DNA of 64,000 nt from Perilla frutescens (taxonomy: Eukaryota; Streptophyta; Magnoliopsida; Lamiales; Lamiaceae). The number at the start of each line of letters is the position of its first letter. Position 1 is the first letter of the stretch. Shown one piece after another: positions 44,481 through 56,713 of this stretch. The position numbers and the translations under genes are program-made. The stretch is taken from the NCBI GenBank assembly GCA_026008535.1, contig BRKX01000004.1:43280501-43344500 (forward strand), read 5' to 3'. Under the pieces are notes generated by a model that searched no databases, had not been told where the DNA came from, and was given only the letters and a program-made list of their open reading frames with translations.

Positions 44481-45800
44481 CTACTTCTTCCCGCAGTTCC
44501 TAGAATCGTGATTGCATTTTTTGTTACACTTATTGCAGGTCCTTAAAGGCTTCTTTTTGCATTCGGCGTTTGCCTCTTCTTTTGATTTTATACGACTTCC
44601 ACTACATTTAGTCTTCACAAAGTCAGGTGGAAGCACCTCAACTTCACTAGGTGCAAACAACCCATAAAATTCAGAAAAAATAATCCATACAGTCCTTGAA
44701 TTTCTCAAGATCCTAGAATAAGATTCAGCATCCGAACCCAAGATTAAAGCATCACCAAAGGTGACAAGCCTCCCATGATTGTCTTTTCCAATAAACGGTA
44801 CAAAAATCATTGAATATTTGCTAACATATAAAAAATCACAAATCTCTGTTATTATAATATCTTTTAAATCACAAACAAGACTACAAATGCTAACATTGTC
44901 ACCTACCAAATATTCAAGCATCAATGCTAAAAAAGGAAATGGAAGTGCTAAATCTTCAACTACCAGTGCTAAAACATCAGTATGGAACTGCTAAAATCAC
45001 AGAATGACTAATCTAAATAATAAATAGACTGATATATTAGTCCTATATGTTGCATCAAATGAAATATCCCCTAATAACGAAAAGTTCATTCTTGATATTA
45101 GATTAGCCGAAAACAGACATCTCAACTGATCATTTTTGTTAACTTCATAATCAAATGTAAAAGCAGAGCAGAGTTCACGCATTTTACCCATTTTATCCAA
45201 CATCATTTGGGCATGTACGCCCACAACATACTCCTTGAGATCTCTATTAAAGTTTTTGAAATCAACTATTTTACACCCTATATTGGAATATCCACCAACA
45301 ATTTCTTTAAATAATCTAAATATTTTCATAGGTCCAATGTTTGCCCTTGCACAGTTCAGAATAAAACTTTGATGTGAATGGTCTATATTCCTATTCAGAT
45401 TCATAAACTCTTTGTGTATATCCAAAACAAGAGAATGTCGTATTTCTTCAAATAGTCCAACATTGTACCCATCAGAACCAATATACTTCAACCCTATTCT
45501 AGTCATACAACAAGTCCTTTTAGACACACGACATTTTTTTTCTTTGAAGTTTCACCAAAATCAATTAATGTGTTTTAGGTCCCTCACAGTTGCACATAAC
45601 ATACTTTCAAACTATAGTACCATCTTTAGAAATCTCTGTAGAGACAAACGAATATCAAATTCACATGATGAAGCATACTCCTTGTAAAAGATTATATCAT
45701 CATCCAAAGTAGGAAAAATTTTGCCTATGCGGGCTTCAAAGATGGTTCACAGTTAGGTGTGTAAAATTCAGAAAATCCAGGAGAAATCTCCAAAGTGGAG
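44481..45800 (-). pseudogene. FAR1-type MULE transposase, internally deleted (copy A)
   Basis: On the - strand a damaged FAR1 DNA-binding domain comes first (about 45800-45540, with stops). The following 176-codon frame (45527-44997) contains NIGPMKIFRLFKEIVGGYSNIGC and AFTFDYEVNKNDQLRCLF. After an intron-like gap, MIFVPFIGKDNHGRLVTFGDAL (first part of the DDE core) jumps straight to the tail DFVKTKCSGSRIKSKEE and a zinc knuckle CNKCNKKCNHDSRNC. The remainder of the DDE core and the SWIM region are missing, so no transposition activity is possible. Confidence 0.75.
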
Positions 45801-46690
45801 CCAAAACAATATGCACATTAAATAATACACAACTAATCACGTTAATGCTAAAAAAAAATATTTTTCCATCATGCTAAAAATAGTCATAGTGATGTTAAAA
45901 CTAATTACTATAGTGCTAAAACTTGTGATGGTAGTGCTAATACTGCGTTCAATGTGCAAATATTCTGTTAACAAGATGTTATAATACTCATTTGTTTTTA
46001 CAATGTTAATAACTAGTTTCGTAATGCTAATAATAACGTCTCTAATGCTAATGAGACATCTTGTAATGCTAACAAATGCTGGACTAACATTTACAGAAAT
46101 ACACATACATAGTAATAAGAAAACATAATCTGCATACCTGAAAACATCTGTTTATCATGAAAATTCAAAAATTCATTTAAATCTGGAAAAAAAAATTCAT
46201 TCAAATTAATCAACTTCAAAAAATATAGTACATTACATGAACGAACACATCTAATCATTTAAATATGGAAAAAAAATATAACAAATCATCGAACAAATCT
46301 AAAATAAATTGAAAAAAAACTCAGAAAAATATATAACAATCATATATTTATCCGGCGTCTTCATCCAAGAACAACGAACAAATTGAACTCCGATTGCGAG
46401 GAACTTAAATCTGATTACATAAAAGAGCAAATCAATATAAAAAAGGAAAGAGATTTTCAAAGAAATAGATTTCAAAGGAAAGATGTATACGCAGAAAAAG
46501 ATTCAATCCAAACAGAATAGAGTTCCTAAATTATAAAAATACACCCAGTTCATTAAAACATCACTAAAATTACAAAACTGCCATCACATAAAATTAAAAT
46601 CTGGAGCAATCTTCACCGTCCAAAAATTCGAGATCTACGACTGTCATTGGTTCTTAGTTCTCATATGAGAATGTGGTTCTCATTTAAACC

Positions 46691-46691
46691 A

Positions 46692-46750
<59 letters not shown>

Positions 46751-46751
46751 A
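46691..46751. repeat. (TC)n(TA)n microsatellite
   Basis: An uninterrupted CT run from about 46694 changes into a TA run ending about 46751, directly at the outer end of MULE copy A. Such TA tracts flank all three members of this MULE family here. Confidence 0.85.
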
Positions 46752-47082
46752 TAAAATATAAAAAATAGATAATGTGCAAAGACTAAATTTAACAGCGCAA
46801 ATAGAAGGAGCAATTTTCCGTGTCTAGGGATGGCAATGGGTAGGGTACTATCATACCCGTCCCCATACCCACGTTTTAAAAAAAAAACCCGTACCCGTCC
46901 CCATACCCGCTGGGTATAAATTTTTATGCCCGTCCCCATACCTTTTGGATACTTAACTACCCATGTCCGTATCCGTTACCCGCATTTTAACTCTTTCTTT
47001 ATTGGATCCCTAAGAAATATTTTATAGTATTTAATAAATTTTAAAATATTTTTATAAGTTACGATAAAAAAATCGTAGTTAA

Positions 47083-47119
<37 letters not shown>

Positions 47120-47421
47120 ATTTAAATATATGAAAAATATATTCAATGCGAAATGCAATCTATATAGATTATTGAATAAAATAACTATTTATTTTTAAAA
47201 AGAGATAAAAGAAGACTAAATTACGTTTATAAATTCTCACTTTTTTATTATAGATCATTTCTGATAAATTTAATAATATTTTTCTATAATCATTCAAACA
47301 TACTTATGTTTGTATTTTTTTTATCGTATATGTTTTTAAAAATATATATGTTATATTTTATGTAAGATATAATATTTATAAGCATTTATTTATCAATTTT
47401 ACAATATATGTGCGTGTGTGG

Positions 47422-47457
<36 letters not shown>

Positions 47458-47459
<2 letters not shown>

Positions 47460-50400
47460 GATCATGTGAGAATCACACCCCCCTGTGAGAACTAAGAACC
47501 AATTTCAACCACAGATCTTGCTTATTTTGATGGCCAAGATCTGTTTCAAGATTGAAAAATACGGTGGCATAATTGTAATATTATTGACTTTTTAATGAAT
47601 TAAGTGTATTTTTGTAATTTAGGAATTCTATTATTTTTGGAATGAAATCTCTTCCCGTCTCTTGAACCATCGCCCCCATCTCTCTCTCTCTCTCTCTCTA
47701 TCTCTATCTCTCTCTCTCTCCCACCGCCACACAATCCCATTCACAGTCGTCGTGTGGATGCCATGTCGAAGCACTATCGCCCCGCTGTAAGTTCGAATTT
47801 ACCATCATTCGCTGAAAGATCTCTTTGATTTCTCTACGATTTTCTTGTATTTATGTAATCCAGATTCCAGTCGATTCATCTTAATCGATCATTGTTCATG
47901 CGAGTTCCCCTAGAGTTTTGATTGTTCGTTGTTCTTGGATGATGATGCCGGGTAAAAATATTTTCGTTTTACTTTTTCTGTGATTTTTTCACGCGATTCT
48001 CTTCGGTTCTCTATGATTTTGTTATGTTTTAGATTTGTTCGATAATGTTGATTAAGCTGATTAAGTTGAACTTTTGATTTTTGAGGATCAACAAGTATTT
48101 TTAGCTCTGCAGATCGTGATTTCATATTTCTATGTACTTGTATCTCTCCAGATTTATAATTACTAAGTTCGTGTATCTTTACATATTTGCTAGAATTACA
48201 AATTGTAAAAACAATTAAGATTTAGAAAAACATGTTGCCAACAAATAGTTTAGCACTATTATTAAAATGTTTAGCACTTCTGTAACCTATTTCAGCACTA
48301 CTATGAACAATTTTAGCATTATTAAGCATTAACGTGATTAGTTATGTATTGATTAATGTGCAGATTGTGTTTTTTCCACTTTGGAGATTTCACTTGTGTT
48401 TTCTAAATTTTACACACCTGAATGTGAATCATCTTTGAAGCCTGCGTTGAACAAAATTTAGTTGTACTTTTTCTGCAATTTTTTCACATGATTCTCTTCG
48501 ATTTTATTGGATAAAATGGGCAAAAGACATGAACTCTACTCTGCTTTTGCATTTGATTGTGAAGTTAACAAGAATGATCAGTTGAGATATCTATTTTGGA
48601 TTGATCCAATATCAAGAAGGAACTTTTCGCTATTCGGGGATGTTGTGTCGTTCGATACAACATATATGACTAACAGATTAGTCTACTTATTATTTATACT
48701 TGTCGTTTGTTTATTTTAGCATTTGCATTTCATTGTTTTAGCACTGGTAGTTATAATTTTAGCACTTTCATTACCTTTTTTAGCATTGTTAGTTAATGTT
48801 TGAATATTTTGGTAGGTGATAGTGTTGGCATTTGTAGTCTTTTATTTATGATGAGAAAGACATTATAATAACATAGATTTGTGAATTTTTTTACATGGTT
48901 GCAGGTATTCAATGATTTTTGCACTATTCACAGGAAAGGACAATCATGAGAAGCTTGTGACCTTTGGGGCTGCTTTAATATCGAGTGAGGATGTTAAATG
49001 TTATTCATGGGTTCTTCGCAAGGCTACGATGATGCTAATAGGCATAGTTGATATTTCTTTAAGGACTTGCAAGAAACTTTTAAGGACCTGCAAGAAGTGT
49101 AGGAAGAAATGCTATCATAAATCTAGAAATTGTGGGAAGAAGTAGATACATTTTTTTGTACTTTTTCACACTGATTTTTTATTAATGATAGTAATATTCT
49201 TTCCTGTAATGCTAATAGGCATAGCTGATATTTCTTTTTTCGCATTGCTAATAAATATTTTGATAATGCCAATTTTACTGTCTGTGCTGCTAATATAGTT
49301 CGTTATACTGCTAATAAGACGTTTATTTTTAATGAGAATGCATTACATTTAGTTATTAACAATATTATGAGGTTATATGTTTACTTTAATGATAATATGT
49401 TTCAATTACTACAAAATATTGATTTTGTATAATGCTAATAAACATACTGTTTATATTCCATTTTCTGTGTGAAAGATAAGTCTAAAATGAGAGATAGTTG
49501 TGCTAAAATTATAAAATAATAGTGCTTAAAAATAAGTGGGAGTAGGGTTAGGGAGAAAATGACATTTTTTATGCTAATGCTAAAACAGTAGTCATGCTAA
49601 AGAGGATCCGTGTTAGTGCTAAAATAAGTCATGACAATGCTAAAATAAGCCATGAGAATGCTAAAATAAAAAATCATAAATTCAACAACATGTAACAGTG
49701 TTTGTTCATGGGTTTTTTGAAATGCCGATGATATTTTTCATGTTAATGCTAAAACAAGTGTCACGCTAAGTTCTAAAATAAGTTATGACAAAACTAAAAC
49801 AAGTCATTACAATGATAAAATAGGAAATGGCGATTGAACAACGTGTAACAGTGTTTGTTCATGGGTTTTTTGAAATGCCGACGACATTTTTCATACTAAT
49901 GCTAACACAAATATCATGCTAAAATAAGTCATGAGAGTGCTAAAATAAGCATGACAGTGCTAAAATAGAAAATGATAATGCTAAAATACGAAATTGAAAA
50001 ATATATACATAAATCACAAATACATTGCCAACACTGATAGGGTTAACATTTTCATACATGTTTTTCGTTCATGAGCAGAATGAAAATGAAACTGATAAAT
50101 TATCATGCAATAAAATAAACACAGTTTGTTGAAGATTAGATTTTTGTATGTGTTATGCTTACAAAAACACGAAAGAAATTACTAAATCATCATAATATAA
50201 TGCTAAATGAATGTTTATAACAAACGGAAGATCAACATAATATAATTGCTAGAAAATCAAACGAAATTTCTGAAAAATAAAATTAACGACATATTACCTT
50301 GAGTTTTCATGCTTTCTTCAAATTTTAATGATGTTTTCGGGAGAGTTTCACGGTTGAATTCGAGTTTTTTTCAGTTTCTCTTCAAATTTTTTGGCTCCTA

Positions 50401-50821
50401 GGTTTGCGTGAGTTCGTGGTTGCACTATATTGATAATTCAACATGTAACAACATTTCTTCGTGGTTTTTTTACAATATCGATGACATTTTTTATGCTAAT
50501 GCTAAAAAAGAGTCATGCTATGCTAAAATAAGTCATGACAATGCTAAAAAATGCCATGAAAATGCTAAAATAGGAAATGACGGTGCTAAAACTCTAAATT
50601 GAAAAATATACACGTAAATTCTGAATATTCATATATTTTCAAAATTTCTGATTTTACCCTTACTAAGATTCATGGGCAGCGAAGTTGGACGTTATTACAA
50701 GATTGTCACCGCATTTTTTTGAATTTTGGAACATATCTTGGCCGTCCAAATAAGCGAGATCTATGGCTCAGATTGATTCTCGGTTCTCACCTAGGGTGTG
50801 GTTCCTTCTGGAACCCAACCC
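47458..50821 (+). mobile_element. MULE with TTAGCAT motif arrays (copy B)
   Basis: 3364 bp. Starts GGGATCATGTGAGAATCACAC and ends CACACCC...-type inverted sequence closing GGAACCCAACCC. The arms share AGAACTAAGAACCAAT / ATTGATTCTCGGTTCT over roughly 90 bp. Both sides are (TA)n, so a 9-bp TATATATAT duplication is possible but not provable. The interior has a CT-rich leader at 47680-47720, FAR1 fragments, and AATGCTAAA arrays at 48720-50590. It lies inside the hAT element. Confidence 0.8.
48390..49145 (+). pseudogene. FAR1-type MULE transposase, internally deleted (copy B)
   Basis: Closest relative is copy A. FAR1 pieces AFAFDCEVNKNDQLRYLFWIDPISRRNFSLFGD (48540-48640) and, after an intron ending TTGCAG at about 48904, YSMIFALFTGKDNHEKLVTFGAAL are followed within a few codons by the tail zinc knuckle CKKCRKKCYHKSRNC. 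The N-terminal DNA-binding domain is nearly absent and the DDE core is deleted at the same place as in copy A. Confidence 0.75.
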
Positions 50822-51205
50822 TATATATATATATATATATATAACATAAGTTACAAATTAATATTTCAAGTAGTTCAAATTTTATTCTTATTCAGTTATC
50901 ATTTTATTTCTAATAATGGTCACATTTTAAAAATAAAATATATAAATATACAAATATCTTTATCACGAACTATTTATTGAATATTTAATTTAGTAATTAT
51001 TATTTTTATTAAATAATTCAAAATTATGATTAAATAATATATAATTTAAAAAATATTAATTAAAACTAAATCATAATTCAATTAAAATGCAATACAAGGA
51101 CCCTTCATGAAAATGCGATATTTCATAAAAAAACTACAAATATAATAATACCATGAATTTTTTTTAAAAAATATCATATCACAATATAACAACAACAACA
51201 ACAAC

Positions 51206-51250
<45 letters not shown>

Positions 51251-51441
51251 TAGTATTATTATTATCGATACGCGTACCCATACCCATACCCTATTCATTA
51301 AGTGGATAATTATTTTACCCATAATAGGTAACTTTTGCGAGTACACATAGAATCGTTACCTATTACCATCCCTACCCGTGTCCTAATCACCAATTTTTTT
51401 TTTTTCAGTGACGGACCCGACCTTTGATATAGAAAAAAATA

Positions 51442-52221
51442 GGGAGTTTCTATTTGCACCACAAAAGAAAAAAAAGAAAAAATAAAATAATTATGAAATT
51501 ACTTCAATACCCTTTTATTACTTGTTCATACTACTAAAATTACCCAATGCACCACAAATTCAAAACTAAAATAAATTAATTGAAGTATTCATCAACTTCT
51601 AATAGTTTATTAGAAGTATTAGATGCTAGTATGAGTGTATTGATCGAAAATAATCGAGTTTAGAAAGTGTTGTGGAGGTTTTTTTTGTTCAAATCGCGAT
51701 ATGTTCGAACTGAAAATTTCGAACATTTTGGAGTGGTTCGAACTCCATTTTTCGAACAACACTTGGAGAAAAAACGGAGTTCAATGTGTTCGAATTCAAT
51801 TTTTCGAAAATATTGGAGTGGTTCGAACTTTAATTTTCGAACATAGTTTGTTCGGAAAATAATTTTTAACACCTTTGTATCCTGAAATTATCTAAGTGTC
51901 GTTCAAACTTTAGTTTCCGAACAAATGAGGGTTGTTCGAACTTTAGTTTTCGAACAAATGAGGGTTGTTCAAACTTTAGTTTTCGAACCAACTTTTTTTT
52001 TCTAAGTATGAGTTGTTCGAATTAATATTTTCGAATAAAACGAACGTGTTCGAAATTTTATTTCCGAACATATTTTTTTTTGTTTTTTTTTTCATGTAAA
52101 ATAAATATTTTTGGAATGAGGGGTAATTATGTAAATGTGTGTGGTGCAAAGAGTAAAAATAGTGGTGCATGGAGTAAGTGTGGTGCAAAGATTAATTTTA
52201 ATGGTGCATTTAGAAACTCCC
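51442..52221. mobile_element. 780-bp non-autonomous MULE related to the OTU-MULE
   Basis: Ends GGGAGTTTCTATTTGCACCAC and GGTGCATTTAGAAACTCCC are inverted repeats. AAAAAATA at 51434-51441 and 52222-52229 is an 8-bp target duplication. The left 200 bases match, inverted, the 22160-22330 end of the OTU-MULE, and 51690-52075 holds the same TTCGAAC motif field. No coding capacity. It is probably a deletion derivative mobilised by the OTU-MULE transposase (inference). Confidence 0.82.
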
Positions 52222-52362
52222 AAAAAATAAATGTCTCGTCACCATTTTTCCTTTGAATGAATTAGTGGAGGGCTTATATGCATAAATGCATCTTTTGGTG
52301 TAGTGTCGCCGACCAAACACTTCAGAGTCGGTTAGAATTTAGAGAGAGAGACAGATTTGGAG

Positions 52363-55300
52363 ATGGCGAAATCAATTGGCAGTGAAGCCAAGGAAAGAAT
52401 TTCGGAGAGGTTGTCTCTCATCGATGACTTGTACTTTCCCCGCAAGGTACAACCTGCTGATGCTGCTAACCCATCCCGTCGCAAGTCCCTCCTCCTTCAC
52501 CTTCTCTCTACCGACGCAGCCGTCTTTCTCGGTACATTCTTCTCCCAACTTCGCCTTCTCAGTTGCGTAGTTGTGTTTTTCTTTTGCGTTTTCTTTTTTA
52601 TGGGTATCGTGTATATAACATGTTGCTAAGAATGTTTATTCTGAATTCATGAACGTCTAATAGGATTGAGAATTGGTATTTTCGTTTCTGTTTTCCTTTA
52701 ATTTATTTATTTTGTTTTTTGGGGTATGTATGTATGTACTTGTTCATTCTTCTTTGGACACTATGCTGCAATTTATTCGTTTTCCTTGCTAAAAGAAATG
52801 CACACGTTCATCCAGAATATCTCATTTGAGTTTAACTAATTTTGATGAATTCAGAGCGTTATGGTTCGAAATTATCGCTGGAGGAGCTTAATCAGTTTGA
52901 TGTGTTGAGGGATGATTATGAAATCAATTGGCACATTAACAATCTCCTAAGCATTATTAGCCCAACAGAGAAGGAGAGGAAGTCGAGGTCAGCAAAGATC
53001 AAGAACCGGAGGCTGGCATATATGGATAAGTTACTGGTAGATGGAAATTATTTCTCAGAAGATGCAATGAGGGAAAGAGAACCATATTTGCACCATGAGT
53101 ATGTCGGGAAATTTCAGGATCCAAGTGGTAGGAGCATGGCAAGGCCTGGCGAGCGGTGGTCAGAGACACTTATGAGACGATCAGAAGAGGCAATATTGGT
53201 GGAGAAGATCAGAGGGGAGCAACAGAGGTTGGGTGTGGCTCAGAGCGATTGGGTTGGAAATGAAAGAGAAAGAGAGGAAGAGGAGGAGGAAGAGGAAGAA
53301 GAGGAAGAAGAGGAAGAGGAAATAGAAGCAGATGAGGATGCAAGTGAAAGAGAAATTGCAGCGGAGAAGAAGACAGTGGAAGAAGTCACAGGCATGGCAG
53401 TTGAGCCTCCTACTAGGAGCTCCCAGACTGTTGAGGTATGGTAGTTTCTTTTTCAGTGCTTCATATTGAATTGTTTCTGTTATATGCTCTTTGCTTTTCC
53501 TACTCAATGCAGTTATTGGTTACTCGTTGCTTTGCTTTTCTTCCTTGTTGTTGTTGCGAGCTCAAGATTTGATTGATTCTTGAAGAGTGTTTCACTCTAT
53601 TGCATATGTTTGTGGAACTGTCAAGTTCCTACCAACATGGATACTATAGTTGCCTATTATCATCATTCCGGAATCCATAGCCTGAACTTTACTTTGATCA
53701 GCAAAGTGTAGTAACACACGAAGACTTTATGTGGATTCTCTAATGCACATTAAAAATTGCAATCTAGGTTTCGAGCAAGACTGACTGACTGAGTTATGAG
53801 TTAAAACATTTTGAAACAGACACTGAATAGATACCAAAACCTTGAAAATGTTCCATATTAAATGTGTACAAAGTAAATAGAACAAGAAGGATTACAAAAA
53901 CCATAAATGGTATCTCCGGCTCTTTGATCAAATGCAAATACAACTATCCATGGCTTTGTCCTGTTCCTGTAAGTTTTGAAAGGTTGTATTCTATACCACA
54001 AATGATACTAATTATGTTTTAGTGTCTTGGGATTTCTGTGGTTGTTAGCATAGTTTCTTAGAAAGACCCTAGTAATGAAGGAGCCAGTGACTCCATTTTT
54101 TTATGGTGGGGGACATGGCTATAGCAAAGTCTAAAGCACTCATGAGAGGCTTTCATTCCTTTTGGAGTTCTCGTTGTCGATTATAGGCTGGCATGGCTAT
54201 AGCAAAGTCTAACGCACTTACGAGAGGCTCCCATTCCTTTTGGAGTTCTCAAAGTGTTTCGTTAGAATAGGAGGATATTCAAGAATGTACCATCCAGAAG
54301 ACAAAGACGATATATAAGCCCAAAAAGTGATTTTGTTGGCGATAGCTCATTCACAAATAACCCGGCTACCTAGGAGATACATACCTAAGAAATGGTAAAC
54401 TTAAAATGGAAATGGGAAAAATGGAAAAAAGAAAACTCCAATAGTGTAGCAAAGTCTAAAATATATTATTTGTTTATAAAGGCAAAACTTCTTTTAAGCT
54501 ATTGGTTGTTGTTGTTCACATAGATTTTGGAAAAGCAAAAGGATGATCAAAGATTTTAAAGTGAAGTTTGCGTAAGTTGTAGCAATATTCTTATTTTGGA
54601 TATAGAAGGTTGCGTTTTCTTTCTGCCTCTTTCAAGTACTGTATATATTATTTAAGATCTTAACAGATTCCCTTGAGTTCTGTTTGTGAGGTTATATCAG
54701 TGTAACAGCAATGCCTTTCTTGTCTAAAGAAGACCACAGTTAGCCTCTTTGAAATGATATCCCTATTCACAGTTTTGTTGCCTGATTTAAATGAATTGAT
54801 CTATATGTTGAAATTTTGGTGACTTTTTTCTGAATCATTATTGCAATGCTGGCGAAACTCTTATGTTAAAACTGTGTCTGATAAATCTGGTTACTCATCG
54901 ACAGAATATTCATCAATCAGTGGTACAGCCATTAAATCAGCCTAAATTGAATAATGATGGCATAACTAGGTAAAAAATTATATTTTTCATCTTCTGAAAA
55001 TGTACCCATAATTAAGCTTTAATTTAGATAATAGATGATACAATAATTCTCTTATTATTTTTCTGAATTAATCATTTGATGTTGCATTTGAAAGTAGATG
55101 AATTTTTAATTGGAATGCTTTGTGTATTGCCTCTTGGAATTATTCCTGTAGCTAATGCTACCTTTTGAATTAGCTTTTTTTTTTCTACTGAATATTTCAA
55201 CTGAAGTGGTTGTCATGGTGGAATTTTGTAGTTTTAGATCTATTGTATTAGGCTTGAATTTTGCGGCCTAAAATCTACCAAATTCATGACTATGTTAGAA

Positions 55301-56713
55301 GGTTAGTAGATCACCTAAGGTTGAAGCAAATTTGTATGGCAAAAAGCCACGCAAATATTCTACCGCAGCTCATTCACTGAGTTGTAAATTGCAGAAGCTA
55401 CATGTTAATGATTGATTTGATTGAACAGTAAGGATTTCAAGTGATTAGATATGGTGAATATATAAACACTTGAGATATAACTCAGTGAGTTATAAAATTA
55501 TTTTATTTAGAGAGAGAGACTTGTTTTCTAAGTTTAACCTGGATGAAGGAAGACAGGAGCTGTAATTTAATCATGGATGATGCTGCTGGTGAGCTTGGTC
55601 ACTCTGTCAAGTGGTGGTATAGAAAATGGTGAAGTAGAGCTAGGAACTTGCAGTTTAATAAGACCAAACTGCATACATTTTAATGTGACTGTGCACTATG
55701 TATGAAAAAAACTGTTCACACTATCTGTATATTTGATATACAGAGCATGTCTTGCCAAACCCATTACCCGTCCAAACCCACCTAGGACCTGTTTGACCGG
55801 GTTTGAACCTGTCTAAGCAGGCAGATTTGTTAAGGTTTTGGCCTGTCCCATTCCCATCCCTACCCAAAATATCACAGGGTTGGGTTGGTAGCAAATGGGG
55901 CCAAGTTCTGGCTGAGTAGATGTGTGTAGCCCCTCCCTGTCAGTTACCAACGAGACTCTACTTCTGGCTGAGCAGTGGACATGTCGATGATTGTGTTAGA
56001 CTTCTTGCGGTGGCTAGTCATGTGGAGGCATTCTAATTGAGTCTTCTGCCACATACGCTTCTACAATTTTTCCCCAATAGAATTATTTTACTACTATCAG
56101 ATTTTTTACTTTTCATAGATCGTAACCCTTGTACATTATAACATATCCAGAGCTTATACATTTTCCGAGAACAAACTTAATAAAAACATTCTCATTGTAA
56201 ACCAAATTGTTTCATTACTTCTGGACAATTGGAGCCCGTGGTAGTTTTGTGTAACTTTCCACCCAGGGATAAGTATATGTCGAAACTGGTTCCAGCTCAT
56301 TACACCAACCAAGATCATTGATATGAGTGGCATATTTGTGATCGTTATCATGTGTGAAAGTTGAATTATGACAACCGGCATGTTCATACTGCATCTTCTA
56401 TAAGTGGATAGTTGTACCTTATTAATTGCTTTCATTTTGCGATCACATTCTCTAGGTGAAACAGGGTCACAACGCCGAGACGAGTGTCGTAGAACCCTTG
56501 GTGGCTGACAGTTTGTCCATGGAGGAAATGGAAGATAGGATGGAGCAATTCATGTATATAATGCAGCAGAAGTTCTTATCAGGAGAAGACCATCAGCATC
56601 TCGACTACTCGAAAATTGATGAGGATGAGACATTGGATGATCATTGGATGAAAGAAGCAAATCAAGATGCTGAAGAGAAGTATTTTGATGATATCCGAGA
56701 GTGTGATACATAA
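52363..56713 (+). CDS. CCDC97: CCDC97-family (DUF2052) protein
   Basis: Exons 52363-52531, 52855-53435 and 56456-56713 join in frame to give 335 aa. The ATG at 52363 is chosen because it starts the conserved MAKSIGSEAKERISERL helix. The N-terminus ends FLERYGSKLSLEELNQFDVL, followed by the DUF2052 core: NRRLAYMDKLL, YFSEDAMREREPYLHHEYVG and RPGERWSETLMRRSEEA. Next comes a Glu-rich tract (about 53275-53330, a GAG/GAA microsatellite). The C-terminus is MEDRMEQFMYIMQQKFLSGEDHQHLDYSKID...DDHWMKEANQDAEEKYFDD. Animal CCDC97 associates with the SF3b part of U2 snRNP, so a nuclear pre-mRNA splicing role is inferred. A possible extra exon lies in the 3-kb second intron (see 54905). Intact. Confidence 0.9.
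54114..54250 (+). repeat. 78-bp tandem duplication in CCDC97 intron 2
   Basis: CATGGCTATAGCAAAGTCTA starts two copies (54114 and 54192) of a segment ending CATTCCTTTTGGAGTTCTC, with a few substitutions. Non-coding. Confidence 0.75.
54905..54969 (+). other. Possible cassette exon in CCDC97 intron 2
   Basis: 65 bases between CGACAG and a GTAAAA donor read NIHQSVVQPLNQPKLNNDGIT in the phase left by exon 2. Because 65 is not a multiple of three, joining it to the 56456 exon makes an immediate stop, so it would be a poison exon or a false call. Using an internal GT at 54923 instead would add 18 in-frame bases. Confidence 0.3.

Larger units (their letters stand above)
42500..46690 (-). mobile_element. 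MULE with TTAGCAT motif arrays (copy A)
   Basis: The end at about 46620-46690 reads, on the - strand, ATGAGAACCACATTCTCATA, then GAGAACTAAGAACCAAT, matching the start of the 47458 element in inverted orientation. The interior has a decayed FAR1 transposase and an Ulp1-associated ORF fragment. It is packed with TTAGCATT / AATGCTAAA motifs (42520-43790 and 44150-46100). The left TIR was not found, so the left limit is uncertain. The - strand orientation is the direction of the transposase. Confidence 0.65.
46825..51374. mobile_element. Non-autonomous hAT element with a MULE inserted in it
   Basis: The left end TAGGGATGGCAATGGGTA and the right end TACCTATTACCATCCCTA are inverted repeats of a type common in plant hAT elements. 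TCCGTGTC (46817-46824) and CCCGTGTC (51375-51382) form an 8-bp target duplication with one mismatch. Inside the ends are CCCGTACCCGTCCCCATACCC-type repeats. Removing the nested MULE leaves about 1.19 kb, without transposase. (TG)n lies at 47085-47119, and (AAC)n/(AAT)n at 51188-51250. Confidence 0.85.

Noticed and set aside
42520..50590. CRISPR-like appearance of repeated short motifs with spacers
   Set aside because: Motif copies vary in sequence and spacing, the host is a eukaryote, and there are no cas genes; the arrays belong to MULEs.
52842..53444. ATG at 52842 as an independent gene start
   Set aside because: It lies in intron 1 next to an acceptor at 52854; joining exon 52363-52531 gives a continuous conserved protein.
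53181..53507. Phe/Leu-rich - strand ORF
   Set aside because: It is the antisense shadow of the Glu-rich tract in the CCDC97-family exon.
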